This document shows positions 54,530-62,116 of a stretch of 64,000 bases of DNA, piece after piece (positions within the stretch are counted from its first letter, which is position 1; the number at the start of each line of letters is the position of its first letter). The translations under genes and the position numbers were made by a program. The notes under the pieces were generated by a model. It had not been told where the DNA came from. It ran no database searches and saw only the letters and a list, made by a program, of their open reading frames with translations. Origin of the DNA: Lysobacterales bacterium. Lineage in GTDB: Bacteria; Pseudomonadota; Gammaproteobacteria; Xanthomonadales; Ahniellaceae. The DNA is taken from NCBI GenBank assembly GCA_016721845.1, contig JADKHK010000013.1, positions 744,001 through 808,000 of the forward strand, written 5' to 3'.

Positions 54530-55722
54530 TGGCGCGCGCGCTGCTGGTCGTGCTCGATTCCCTCGGCATCGGCGCCGCGCCCGATGCGGACCGATTCGGC
54601 GATGCCGGTGCCGACACCTTCGGCCACATCGTCGAGCGATGTTCACCGCGGTTGCCGAATCTGCGTGCACTCGGCCTGCATGCGGCACACGCGCTCGCAC
54701 AAGGGCGCGAACCGACGGCCGATGAACGCGCCGGTCCCGTCGCGACCTGGGCGGCGATGCGCGAACGATCCACCGGCAAGGACACGACCAGTGGTCACTG
54801 GGAGATGTGCGGCGTACCGGTGACCTTCGACTGGGGCTACTTCACTGCCCGCGAACACAGTTTTCCGCCAGCGTTGCTGGATGCGTTGTGCGTGCGCGCC
54901 GGATTGCGCGGCGTACTCGGCAATTGTCGGGCCTCGGGCACCGAGATCCTCCAGCGTCTGGGTGCCGAACACATCGCGACCGGACAGCCCATCGTCTACA
55001 CCTCGGCGGACTCGGTGTTCCAGATCGCCGCACACGAAACCCATTTCGGACTTGACCGGCTGTATGGCGTGTGCGAAATCGCGCGCGAACTGGTCGACGA
55101 CTACCGGATCGCGCGGGTGATCGCGCGCCCCTTCGTCGGCGAGGTCGCCGCGGACTTCAAGCGCACCGGCCATCGTCATGATTACGCCGTGCCGCCGACG
55201 GCACCGACCCTGCTCGATGCGCTGGTCGCTGCCGGCAAGTCGGTCATCGCGATCGGCAAGGTCTCCGACATCTTCGCGGGGCAGGGCATCAGCCAGTCGA
55301 TTCCGGCCAGTGGCCTCGATGCGCTGATCGACACGACGATCCGAGCGTTTCGCGACGCGCCCGACGACAGTCTGGTGTTCGTGAACCTGGTCGATTTCGA
55401 TTCCGAATACGGCCATCGCCGCGATGTCGCCGGGTATGCCGCCGCATTGGAACGCTTCGATGCGCGCTTGCCGGAACTCATGGCGACCTGTCGCGACGGC
55501 GATCTCGCGCTGTTTACGGCCGACCACGGCAACGACCCGACCTGGCCGGGTTCGGACCATACGCGCGAATGCGTGCCCCTGCTTGCGTCTGGCGGCCGCT
55601 TGCGTCCGGGCGATGCCGGCCTGCGCGAGGGTTTCGCCGATCTCGGGCAGACCCTGGCTCGGCACTTCGGCCTCGCGCCGCTTGCCCACGGGCGCGCGCT
55701 CGATTGCGTTGCCAACGACTGA
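54529..55722 (+). CDS. deoB: Phosphopentomutase
   Basis: DeoB moves phosphate between carbons 1 and 5 of (deoxy)ribose, linking the phosphorylases to DeoC. The 397-residue alkaline-phosphatase-fold enzyme has metal ligands in VVLDSLGIGAAPDA (about 7-20), in DFDSEYGHRRD, and in TADHGNDPTWPGSDHTRE (about 324-341). The phosphorylatable Thr is in GKDTTSGHWE. Its ATG overlaps the deoA stop. Confidence 0.97.
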   Translation: MARALLVVLDSLGIGAAPDADRFGDAGADTFGHIVERCSPRLPNLRALGLHAAHALAQGREPTADERAGPVATWAAMRERSTGKDTTSGHWEMCGVPVTFDWGYFTAREHSFPPALLDALCVRAGLRGVLGNCRASGTEILQRLGAEHIATGQPIVYTSADSVFQIAAHETHFGLDRLYGVCEIARELVDDYRIARVIARPFVGEVAADFKRTGHRHDYAVPPTAPTLLDALVAAGKSVIAIGKVSDIFAGQGISQSIPASGLDALIDTTIRAFRDAPDDSLVFVNLVDFDSEYGHRRDVAGYAAALERFDARLPELMATCRDGDLALFTADHGNDPTWPGSDHTRECVPLLASGGRLRPGDAGLREGFADLGQTLARHFGLAPLAHGRALDCVAND

Positions 55723-55730
55723 GGATCCTC

Positions 55731-56438
55731 ATGGGCACACCGCACATTTCCGCCCGTCCCGGTGATTTTGCCGAGACCGTGTTGCTGCCGGGCGATCCGT
55801 TGCGCGCCGCGCACATCGCGAACACGCTGCTCGATGAGGCCGTCGAAGTGACGCGAGTACGCGCCATGGGCGGCTACACCGGCACCTGGCACGGCCAGCG
55901 CGTGTCAGTGATGGGTACCGGCATGGGCATTCCGTCCGCATCGATCTACGGCACCGAACTGGTGCGCGAATTCGGCGTGAAGCGACTGATCCGCATCGGC
56001 ACCTGTGGCGGCATCGCGCCCGACCTGCAGCTCGGCGACATCGTGCTGGCGCAAGGCGCGAGCACCGATTCCGGCGTCAATCGCTCGCGCTTCAAGGGCA
56101 TGGATTTCGCCGCGATCGCGAGTTACCCGCTGCTGTCGGCGGTCGCCGAACAGGCGCGCCGAGACGGTGTGCGCGTGCGCGTCGGCAACGTCTTCAGCGC
56201 CGACCTGTTTTACGGCCCCGATCCGACCCTCGTCGACACGCTCGCCGCGATGAACATCCTCGGCATCGAGATGGAAGCCGCCGGCATCTACGGCCTCGCC
56301 GCCCAGTACGGCGCCGAAGCACTCGCCGTCTGCGCCGTCTCCGACCACCTCCGCACCCACGCCCAGTGGTCCCCCGAGCAACGCCAGAACGGCCTCGATG
56401 CGATGGTGCGGCTGGTGTTGGATGCGGTGGTGGCGTAG
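55731..56438 (+). CDS. deoD: Purine nucleoside phosphorylase, DeoD type
   Basis: DeoD splits purine (deoxy)nucleosides with phosphate. The 235-residue protein begins TPHISARPGDFAETVLLPGDPLRA, has RIGTCGGI in the phosphate site, the ribose-binding GIEMEAAGIYGLAA and the catalytic Asp in AVSDHL. It is a hexameric type judged by resemblance to E. coli DeoD. GAGGATCC precedes the ATG. It ends the operon, the same gene order as in E. coli. Confidence 0.97.
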   Translation: MGTPHISARPGDFAETVLLPGDPLRAAHIANTLLDEAVEVTRVRAMGGYTGTWHGQRVSVMGTGMGIPSASIYGTELVREFGVKRLIRIGTCGGIAPDLQLGDIVLAQGASTDSGVNRSRFKGMDFAAIASYPLLSAVAEQARRDGVRVRVGNVFSADLFYGPDPTLVDTLAAMNILGIEMEAAGIYGLAAQYGAEALAVCAVSDHLRTHAQWSPEQRQNGLDAMVRLVLDAVVA

Positions 56439-56521
56439 CTCAACGCCGCTGTTTGCACGATTTGCGTCGTGTTGACTCGATGAGAGTGGCGAGACCAGAC
56501 TCGGCTCCGTGCGAGAAGCCC

Positions 56522-56599
56522 CGTAGGCTGGGTTGAGCGCCAGCGAAACCCGGCACGTGTGTCTGATGCTGGGTTTCATTGCATTCAACCCAGCCTACG
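56522..56599. repeat. Large imperfect inverted repeat (GTAGGCTGGGTT-type REP element)
   Basis: Perfect 15-base outer arms, CGTAGGCTGGGTTGA and TCAACCCAGCCTACG, flank near-matching inner arms (GAAACCCGGC against GCTGGGTTTC) and a short centre. Elements of this sequence type are scattered between genes in many gammaproteobacteria. It could act as a terminator for the convergent deo and fadH transcripts. Confidence 0.7.
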
Positions 56600-56613
56600 A
56601 GGTGACGGGGTCA

Positions 56614-56642
56614 TGTAGGAGCGCGGTTCATCGCGCGACCGG
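56614..56642. repeat. Short GTAGGAGCGCGG-type REP element
   Basis: The sequence TGTAGGAGCGCGG followed by TTCATCGCGCGACC contains a GCGCG/CGCGC mini-hairpin. Repeats of the TGTAGGAGCG...CGCGACC type are common in Xanthomonadales and pseudomonads. It abuts the end of fadH. Confidence 0.6.
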
Positions 56643-56657
56643 AGCGTTTCCGTCACA

Positions 56658-58724
56658 TCACAACGCCGCCGCCAAGCGCGTGCCCTGATCGATCGCGCGT
56701 TTGGCGTCGAGCTCGCCGGCTTCGTCGGCGCCGCCGATGAGGTAGGCGGACTTGCCGAGCACGGCCAGTTCGGCGTGCAGGTCGCGGTTCGGTTCCTGGC
56801 CGGCGCAGATGACGATGTGGTCGACTTCGAGCAGGCGCGTGGTCGTGCCGATGGTGACGTGCAAGCCGCGTTCGTCGATGCGGTCGTATTGTACGCCGCC
56901 GATCATCTCGACGCGCTTCATCTTCAAGGTTGCCCGATGCACCCAGCCGCTGGTCTTGTTCAGTCGCTTTCCGGGCGCGCCGTCGGAGCGTTGCAGCAGA
57001 TAGACCTGGCGCGCCGGTGGTTCCGGTTGCGGCTTCAGGCCATCGACGCCGCCGCGGCGTGTGAAGCTGTCGTCCACGCCCCATTCCTTGCGCCAGAGTT
57101 TTTCGTCCAGCGTTGGCGAATGGCCCGCGTGCACCAGGAATTCGGCGACGTCGAAACCGATGCCGCCGGCACCAATGACGGCGACCCGTGGACCGACCTG
57201 CGCACCACCATTGAGCACATCGATGTAGCTCAGCACCTTGGGTGAATCGATGCCGTCGATGCGCACCTTGCGCGGCGTGATGCCGGTCGCGACGATGATC
57301 TCGTCGAAGCCGCCCTGGGCCAACTGCTCGGCACCGACGCGCGTGCCGAGTTTCACGTCGACGCCGGTTTCGGCGAGCTGGTGCGTGAAGTAGCGAATCG
57401 TCTCGTGGAACTCTTCCTTGCCCGGGATCTTCTTGGCCATGTTGAACTGCCCGCCGATCTCGTTCGCGGCATCGAAAAGGGTCACGCGATGCCCGCGCTC
57501 GCCCAGTGTCGTGGCTGCCGCCAATCCGGCCGGACCGGCGCCGACCACGGCGATGCGTTTCGGTGTCGCGGTCGGCTTGATGACGATTTCGGTCTCGTAA
57601 CAGGCGCGCGGATTCACGAGGCAACTGGCGCGCTTGTTCTCGAACACGTGGTCGAGACAGGCCTGGTTGCAGGCGATGCAGGTGTTGATGTGCTGCGCGC
57701 GATTGGCCTTGGCCTTGTTGACCCATTCCGGATCCGCGAGTAGCGGACGCGCCATCGAGACCATGTCGCAGCTGCCATCGGCGAGCAGTTTCTCGGCCAC
57801 GTCCGGCATGTTGATGCGGTTGGTCGCGATCAGCGGCAGTGTCACGTGTTTCTTCAGTTCGCGCGTGGTGAACGCGAAGCCGGCGCGCGGCACCGAGGTC
57901 ACGATGGTCGGGATGCGCGCCTCGTGCCAGCCGATGCCGCTGTTGATAATCGTCGCGCTGGCCGCCTCCACGGCTTTCGCAAGCGTGGTGATTTCCTCCC
58001 AGCTCTGCCCGCGTTCGACCAGATCGAGCAGGGACAGGCGGTAGATGATGATGAAGTCCTTGCCGACCTTGGCCCGAATCGCCTTGATGATTTCCAGCGG
58101 GAAACGCATGCGGTTTTCGTAGGGGCCACCCCATTCGTCGGTGCGCTTGTTGGTGCGCTCGCACAGGAACTGGTTGATCAAATAGCCTTCCGAGCCCATC
58201 ACCTCGACGCCGTCGTAGCCGGCATCGCGGGCGAGGGCCGCGCAGTTCGCGAAGGCCTTGATCTGCGCCCAGACGCCGCGGCCCGACAATTCGCGCGGCG
58301 CGAACGGCGAGATCGGCGACTTGATCTTCGATGGCGCCACGCCGAGCGGGTGGTAGGCGTAACGGCCGGTATGCAGGATCTGCATGCAGATGCGGCCGTC
58401 GTGCGCGTGCACCGCCTGGGTGACCTTGCGGTGCCGCGCCACTTCCCACGGCCAGCTCAGCTTGCCCGCGAACGGCGACACCCAGCCGGCGATGTTCGGG
58501 GCGATGCCGCCGGTAACGATCAGGCCGACACCACCCTTGGCGCGTTCGCCGAAATAGGCGGCGAGCTTGTCGTAGTCGCGGGCGCGGTCTTCGAGTCCGG
58601 TATGCATCGACCCCATCAACACGCGATTGCGCAGCGTGACGTGACCGAGGTTCAAGGGTTGCAGCAGGTGGGGATAGGCGTCAGTCGTCACGGATGGCGT
58701 CCGGAATGCGGTTGGAACGCCCAT
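56658..58724 (-). CDS. fadH: NADPH-dependent 2,4-dienoyl-CoA reductase
   Basis: FadH reduces 2,4-dienoyl-CoA so that polyunsaturated fatty acids with even-numbered double bonds can be oxidised. From the ATG at 58724 it has 688 residues. An N-terminal FMN-binding TIM barrel (LGHVTLRNRVLMGSMHTGLE start) is followed by the [4Fe-4S] motif CIACNQAC with two further cysteines and then a FAD/NADPH-binding domain with VVGAGPAGLAAA. An upstream TTG would add 9 residues but overlaps a probable operator. The other fad genes are not in the window. The upstream region carries a PsrA-type and a CRP-type site. Confidence 0.95.
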   Translation of the reverse strand: MGVPTAFRTPSVTTDAYPHLLQPLNLGHVTLRNRVLMGSMHTGLEDRARDYDKLAAYFGERAKGGVGLIVTGGIAPNIAGWVSPFAGKLSWPWEVARHRKVTQAVHAHDGRICMQILHTGRYAYHPLGVAPSKIKSPISPFAPRELSGRGVWAQIKAFANCAALARDAGYDGVEVMGSEGYLINQFLCERTNKRTDEWGGPYENRMRFPLEIIKAIRAKVGKDFIIIYRLSLLDLVERGQSWEEITTLAKAVEAASATIINSGIGWHEARIPTIVTSVPRAGFAFTTRELKKHVTLPLIATNRINMPDVAEKLLADGSCDMVSMARPLLADPEWVNKAKANRAQHINTCIACNQACLDHVFENKRASCLVNPRACYETEIVIKPTATPKRIAVVGAGPAGLAAATTLGERGHRVTLFDAANEIGGQFNMAKKIPGKEEFHETIRYFTHQLAETGVDVKLGTRVGAEQLAQGGFDEIIVATGITPRKVRIDGIDSPKVLSYIDVLNGGAQVGPRVAVIGAGGIGFDVAEFLVHAGHSPTLDEKLWRKEWGVDDSFTRRGGVDGLKPQPEPPARQVYLLQRSDGAPGKRLNKTSGWVHRATLKMKRVEMIGGVQYDRIDERGLHVTIGTTTRLLEVDHIVICAGQEPNRDLHAELAVLGKSAYLIGGADEAGELDAKRAIDQGTRLAAAL

Positions 58725-58748
58725 GTTCCGTTCGTCGGCTCGATCCGT

Positions 58749-58762
58749 CAAACGATTGTTTC
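58749..58762. promoter_or_regulatory. PsrA-type fatty-acid operator upstream of fadH
   Basis: CAAAC-GATT-GTTTC matches the published PsrA consensus (G/C)AAAC-N2-4-GTTT(G/C). PsrA is a TetR-family repressor of beta-oxidation genes, released by long-chain fatty acids. The site lies 25 bases upstream of the fadH ATG. The match to the consensus is direct; binding is inference. Confidence 0.55.
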
Positions 58763-58773
58763 ATGTTGCGCAA

Positions 58774-58789
58774 TGTGAATTTGGTCACA
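58774..58789. promoter_or_regulatory. Perfect CRP/Clp-type binding site
   Basis: TGTGA-ATTTGG-TCACA is the full CRP consensus TGTGA-N6-TCACA, shared by Clp of Xanthomonas. It lies between divergent fadH and the pseudo-receiver gene. A second, looser element (GGTTCAC-AT-ATGGTCACC) follows at about 58804-58821. Confidence 0.65.
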
Positions 58790-58844
58790 TGTTCGTGGGG
58801 GCCTGGTTCACATATGGTCACCTCACCCTCAGGGAAGAACCGCA

Positions 58845-59738
58845 ATGCCCGATTCGATTCGGATCCTTAGTCTGGGTTTTGCGAGCAGCGAGCTGCACAT
58901 GATGCAGATCGTGCTGGATACGGCCGCAAAGACGCTGCCGCGCGGTTTCCGGCTGGTCAAGGCCAGCGAGGCGGCGGATGTCGCCGTCGTCAACTGGAGC
59001 ACGCTGAACATCGAGCGCACCCAGGCCTTCCTGGCCGAACGCTTCCCGACGGCACCGATGATTTCCGTGTCCGAGACCGGGGTGTTGGGCTCGCCCGGCA
59101 TGTGTGTCGCCGAAACGCAATTGCTGCCGAATCTCGCCGCGATGGTCTACGAGGCCATCGATGGCGTCGAGTCCGCGTATCGCGCACGTCCCCCCGAATA
59201 CGTGTCCTGGCTGAGTGTGCGCCGACATGACGAGGCGCCGGATCCGCAGGTTGCGCCGTCCGTGGCGGCGGTGGCCGCCAAGCCCGTGCCCAGCGTACCG
59301 ATTTTCGCAGCGCCGCCGTCGGTCGAGACGAGCTCGGCCGAACCGCGTTGGCTCGAGGGCCTGCGTGTCCTCTTGATCGACGTGCGCTCCGACGGCGCGG
59401 AAGAGGCGTCCGCGCTGCTCGCAGGCATGGGCGCGCGCGTCGAAGTCGCTCTGGATGAACAGGACGGCTGGATCCGGCATCTCGCACGGCGTTGGGATGT
59501 CATCCTGATCGACGCCCATCTCGCCGACGAAACAGGCTTCAAGCTGTGCCATCGAATCACCCATGGCGGCGCGTCGCGCAAGCCGGCCCCGGTTTTCATG
59601 CTGGCCGGCAAGTTGAGACCGATTGATCGTGCCCGGGGCGCTCATGCCGGCAGCGCCGGATTCCTGGCGCTGCCGCTGCATCGCGACGCCCTGATTGCCG
59701 CGCTCGGGCCATTGCGCGCCGCGATCGCTGCGGGATAA
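58845..59738 (+). CDS. Degenerate response-regulator-like protein, two receiver-like domains
   Basis: I do not recognise a named family for the whole 297-residue protein. The C-terminal domain (about 172-295) has the CheY-like order: strand LRVLLIDV, acidic Asp179, the phospho-acceptor position Asp223 in VILIDAHLAD, and a last strand before FLALPL. But the usual Thr/Ser is Ala254 (FMLAGK) and the conserved Lys before Pro is Leu276, so normal phosphorylation signalling is doubtful. The N-terminal domain (about 1-108) has alternating strands and helices (RILSLGF, ADVAVVNW, APMISVSE) and may be a second, more degenerate receiver. An Ala/Pro-rich linker joins them. AGGGAAG precedes the ATG. It is divergent from fadH. 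Confidence 0.7.
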   Translation: MPDSIRILSLGFASSELHMMQIVLDTAAKTLPRGFRLVKASEAADVAVVNWSTLNIERTQAFLAERFPTAPMISVSETGVLGSPGMCVAETQLLPNLAAMVYEAIDGVESAYRARPPEYVSWLSVRRHDEAPDPQVAPSVAAVAAKPVPSVPIFAAPPSVETSSAEPRWLEGLRVLLIDVRSDGAEEASALLAGMGARVEVALDEQDGWIRHLARRWDVILIDAHLADETGFKLCHRITHGGASRKPAPVFMLAGKLRPIDRARGAHAGSAGFLALPLHRDALIAALGPLRAAIAAG

Positions 59739-59759
59739 TCGGCGCCGGAGGGCTGACCC

Positions 59760-60188
59760 ATGCGCGCCATTGACCAGTTGCTCGGCGAGTACGCCGAATC
59801 GCACCGAAATCGCACCAACCAGATCATCCACAAGATCTGCGTCCCCTTCATCGTCTGGTCCACGGTCGGATTGATGTGGTGGGTGCATCCCTGGCTGGCG
59901 CTCGGCTTCATGCTGTTCTCGGTCGCCTACTACCTGCGCCTGTCCTGGCCGTTTGCACTGGCGATGGGCGCTGCGGTCGCGTTGATGTGTTTCAGCTTCA
60001 CCCTGATACCGGCGAACCTGTTGCTGCCGGTGATGGCCGGCGTCTGGATCACGGCATGGATTGCGCAATTCATCGGCCACGAGATCGAGGGCAAGAAGCC
60101 GTCGTTCTTCCGTGATGTGTTCTTCCTGCTGATCGGCCCGCTCTGGGTGCTTGCCCCGATCTTCCGCAAGCTCAAGATCGCGTATTGA
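59760..60188 (+). CDS. Mpo1-like (DUF962) membrane protein
   Basis: This 142-residue protein has about four membrane segments and the family motifs ESHRNRTNQIIHKICVPFIVWS (about 14-35, read in parts), LSWPFALAMG and AQFIGHEIEGKKPSFF. The histidines in H-N-H-type positions (His15, His24 and the GHEIEGKKP His) are those that bind iron in yeast Mpo1, a dioxygenase that shortens 2-hydroxy fatty acids. Bacterial members are usually unstudied. Its last base overlaps the start of the following gene (TGATG). Confidence 0.85.
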   Translation: MRAIDQLLGEYAESHRNRTNQIIHKICVPFIVWSTVGLMWWVHPWLALGFMLFSVAYYLRLSWPFALAMGAAVALMCFSFTLIPANLLLPVMAGVWITAWIAQFIGHEIEGKKPSFFRDVFFLLIGPLWVLAPIFRKLKIAY

Positions 60189-61198
60189 TGCGCATCGGCG
60201 TCTTCGGCGCAGGCAGCATCGGCGCCTTCATCGGCGCGATGTTGACCCGGTCCGGTGCCGATGTTGTCCTGGTCGGCCGCGCAGCGCTGGCTGATGCGGT
60301 GAGCGCGCATGGCTTGCGCGTCAGCGACAACGACGGACTGGAGGCCGTGCTGCACGACCTGGTCGTGGTCACCTCGGTCGAGGCCTTGCGCGACCGTCAG
60401 CTCGTCTTCGTCACCACCAAGAGCGCCGATACCGAGACGGCCGGCCGCGAGCTGGCCCGGGTATTCGGCGATGGCGAGCGCCGCTGCATCGTCAGCTTCC
60501 AGAATGGCGTCGGCAATGCCGACGTGTTGCGCCGCCATTTGCCGAAGGCGCAGGTGCTGGCAGGCATGGTGCCCTACAACGTGGTCTGGCAGGCCCCGGC
60601 GCATTTCCATCGCGGCACCAGCGGCGACTTGATGGTCGAGGCCTTGGCGGGTGCCGAGGCCACCGTTGCGCTGTTGTGCAAGGCCGGGCTGGACGCCGTG
60701 ACGCGCGACGATCTGGGCGGTGTGCTCTGGGGCAAGCTGCTGCTCAATCTCAACAATCCGGTGAACGCCTTGACCGGCTTGCCCCTGAAGCGGCAACTGC
60801 TGGAGCGCGACGGCCGCCGCATCGTCGCGGCGCTGATGCGCGAAGGCCTGCGGGTGCTCGATGCGGCTGGCATCGTGCCGGCCAAGGCAGGCACGGTGGG
60901 ACCGCGCTGGGTGCCATTCCTGCTGGACCTGCCGACCCCGGTCTTCAAACGGATTGCGGCGTCGATGCTCAAGCTCGACGACGACGCGCGCTCGTCGATG
61001 TGGGAAGACCTGAACAAGCGCCGTCGCACCGAAATCGACTGGATCAATGGCGAAATCGTGCGGCTTGCCGCCGCTCATCGAACGACTGCGCCGCTCAATG
61101 CCGCGATCATCGGACTGGTGCGCGAAGCCGAGGCCGCCGGGCAGGGCTCACCGCAATGGTCTGCCACGCAGATCGCGCAACGGCTCGGAATGCGCTGA
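60188..61198 (+). CDS. 2-dehydropantoate 2-reductase family protein
   Basis: This 336-residue protein resembles ketopantoate reductase (PanE), which makes pantoate with NADPH for CoA synthesis. The N-terminal Rossmann motif GAGSIGAFIG (about 7-16), FVTTKSADT with the conserved Lys, and VSFQNGVGN support the family. The helical C-terminal domain has GKLLLNLNNPVNALT with the conserved Asn and Lys. At this length and with this C-terminus it is one of several PanE-like paralogue groups, so I leave out the gene symbol. The ATG overlaps the upstream stop. Confidence 0.85.
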   Translation: MRIGVFGAGSIGAFIGAMLTRSGADVVLVGRAALADAVSAHGLRVSDNDGLEAVLHDLVVVTSVEALRDRQLVFVTTKSADTETAGRELARVFGDGERRCIVSFQNGVGNADVLRRHLPKAQVLAGMVPYNVVWQAPAHFHRGTSGDLMVEALAGAEATVALLCKAGLDAVTRDDLGGVLWGKLLLNLNNPVNALTGLPLKRQLLERDGRRIVAALMREGLRVLDAAGIVPAKAGTVGPRWVPFLLDLPTPVFKRIAASMLKLDDDARSSMWEDLNKRRRTEIDWINGEIVRLAAAHRTTAPLNAAIIGLVREAEAAGQGSPQWSATQIAQRLGMR

Positions 61199-61201
61199 CG
61201 G

Positions 61202-61990
61202 TCAGGACCAGACCAGTGCATGCTGGGCCAGCACGCCGTATTCGTAGGCCGCGGCATGGACGGTCGGCGCGGCGGAGCCCGAGGCCGCCCCTAGCGCGAT
61301 CGGCAAGGGCAGCCAATGCTCCGGGGTCGGATGGTTGAACCGTGCCTGCGGGGCCGATTCCCAGTCGAGCACGGCCGTATCGCGACCTGCCGCAAGCTGC
61401 TCCAGCACCCAGTCGGCAAACGCGCGTGCCTCCGGGCTACCGTTCGAGCTGGCCGCATGCCAGTCGAGTGCGTGCAGGTTGTGGGTCAGCGAACCCGATC
61501 CGACGATCAGCACGCCCTCGTCGCGCAGCGGTGCCAGCGTGGCGCCGAGTCGGTGTTGCCAACGCGCATCGCGGTGTGGATCGACCGAGATCGAGATGAC
61601 CGGCACGTCCGCTTCCGGAAACAGGCGCAGCAGAGGAACCCAGACGCCATGGTCGATGCCGCGCTGCGGGTCCAACTGTGCCGCGAAACCGGCCGACGCC
61701 AATCGCTCTCGGATCTCGCCCGCGATCGTCGGTTCGCCGGCGGCCGGATAGCGGATTTCGAACAGTTCGCGCGGGAACCCGTAGAAATCGTGGATCGTTT
61801 CGGGTTGCGCCTGTGCAGTCAAGGTCGGGCCGGGGGCATCATGATGCGCCGATGCCACCAGCACCGCGCGTGGCCGCGCCAGCGATCGTCCGATCTGCCG
61901 CCACGCCGCGGTGGCGGCATTTTCCTGTACCGCGAGCAATGGCGCGCCATGCGAAACGAACAGGACCGGTTGGCGGATGCTTGCGTTCAT
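61202..61990 (-). CDS. Class III extradiol dioxygenase (4,5-DOPA dioxygenase/YgiD type)
   Basis: This 262-residue protein resembles E. coli YgiD and plant DODA. Metal-binding and catalytic histidines lie in VSHGAP (about 13-18), ASAHHDAPG, IDHGVWVPL and SLTHNLHAL. The family opens catechol rings; for most bacterial members the natural substrate is unknown. The start is at 61990, with TAACGT six bases before the ATG and no ribosome-binding site, so it may be leaderless. It ends four bases from the convergent reductase gene. Confidence 0.88.
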   Translation of the reverse strand: MNASIRQPVLFVSHGAPLLAVQENAATAAWRQIGRSLARPRAVLVASAHHDAPGPTLTAQAQPETIHDFYGFPRELFEIRYPAAGEPTIAGEIRERLASAGFAAQLDPQRGIDHGVWVPLLRLFPEADVPVISISVDPHRDARWQHRLGATLAPLRDEGVLIVGSGSLTHNLHALDWHAASSNGSPEARAFADWVLEQLAAGRDTAVLDWESAPQARFNHPTPEHWLPLPIALGAASGSAAPTVHAAAYEYGVLAQHALVWS

Positions 61991-62116
61991 GTCGCTACGT
62001 TAGAGGCAAAGGTCCGCGAGGACCATTCCGCACTCGTGCAAGCGCCGTTGTCGCTGATGCGCGCGGCGACCGAATCGGCGACACTCCCGGGTCTGAATCG
62101 AACCCCGGACGACGCG

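Noticed and set aside
56522..56599. CRISPR repeat or insertion sequence end
   Set aside because: There is a single inverted repeat without regular spacers and no transposase; it fits a REP-type element.
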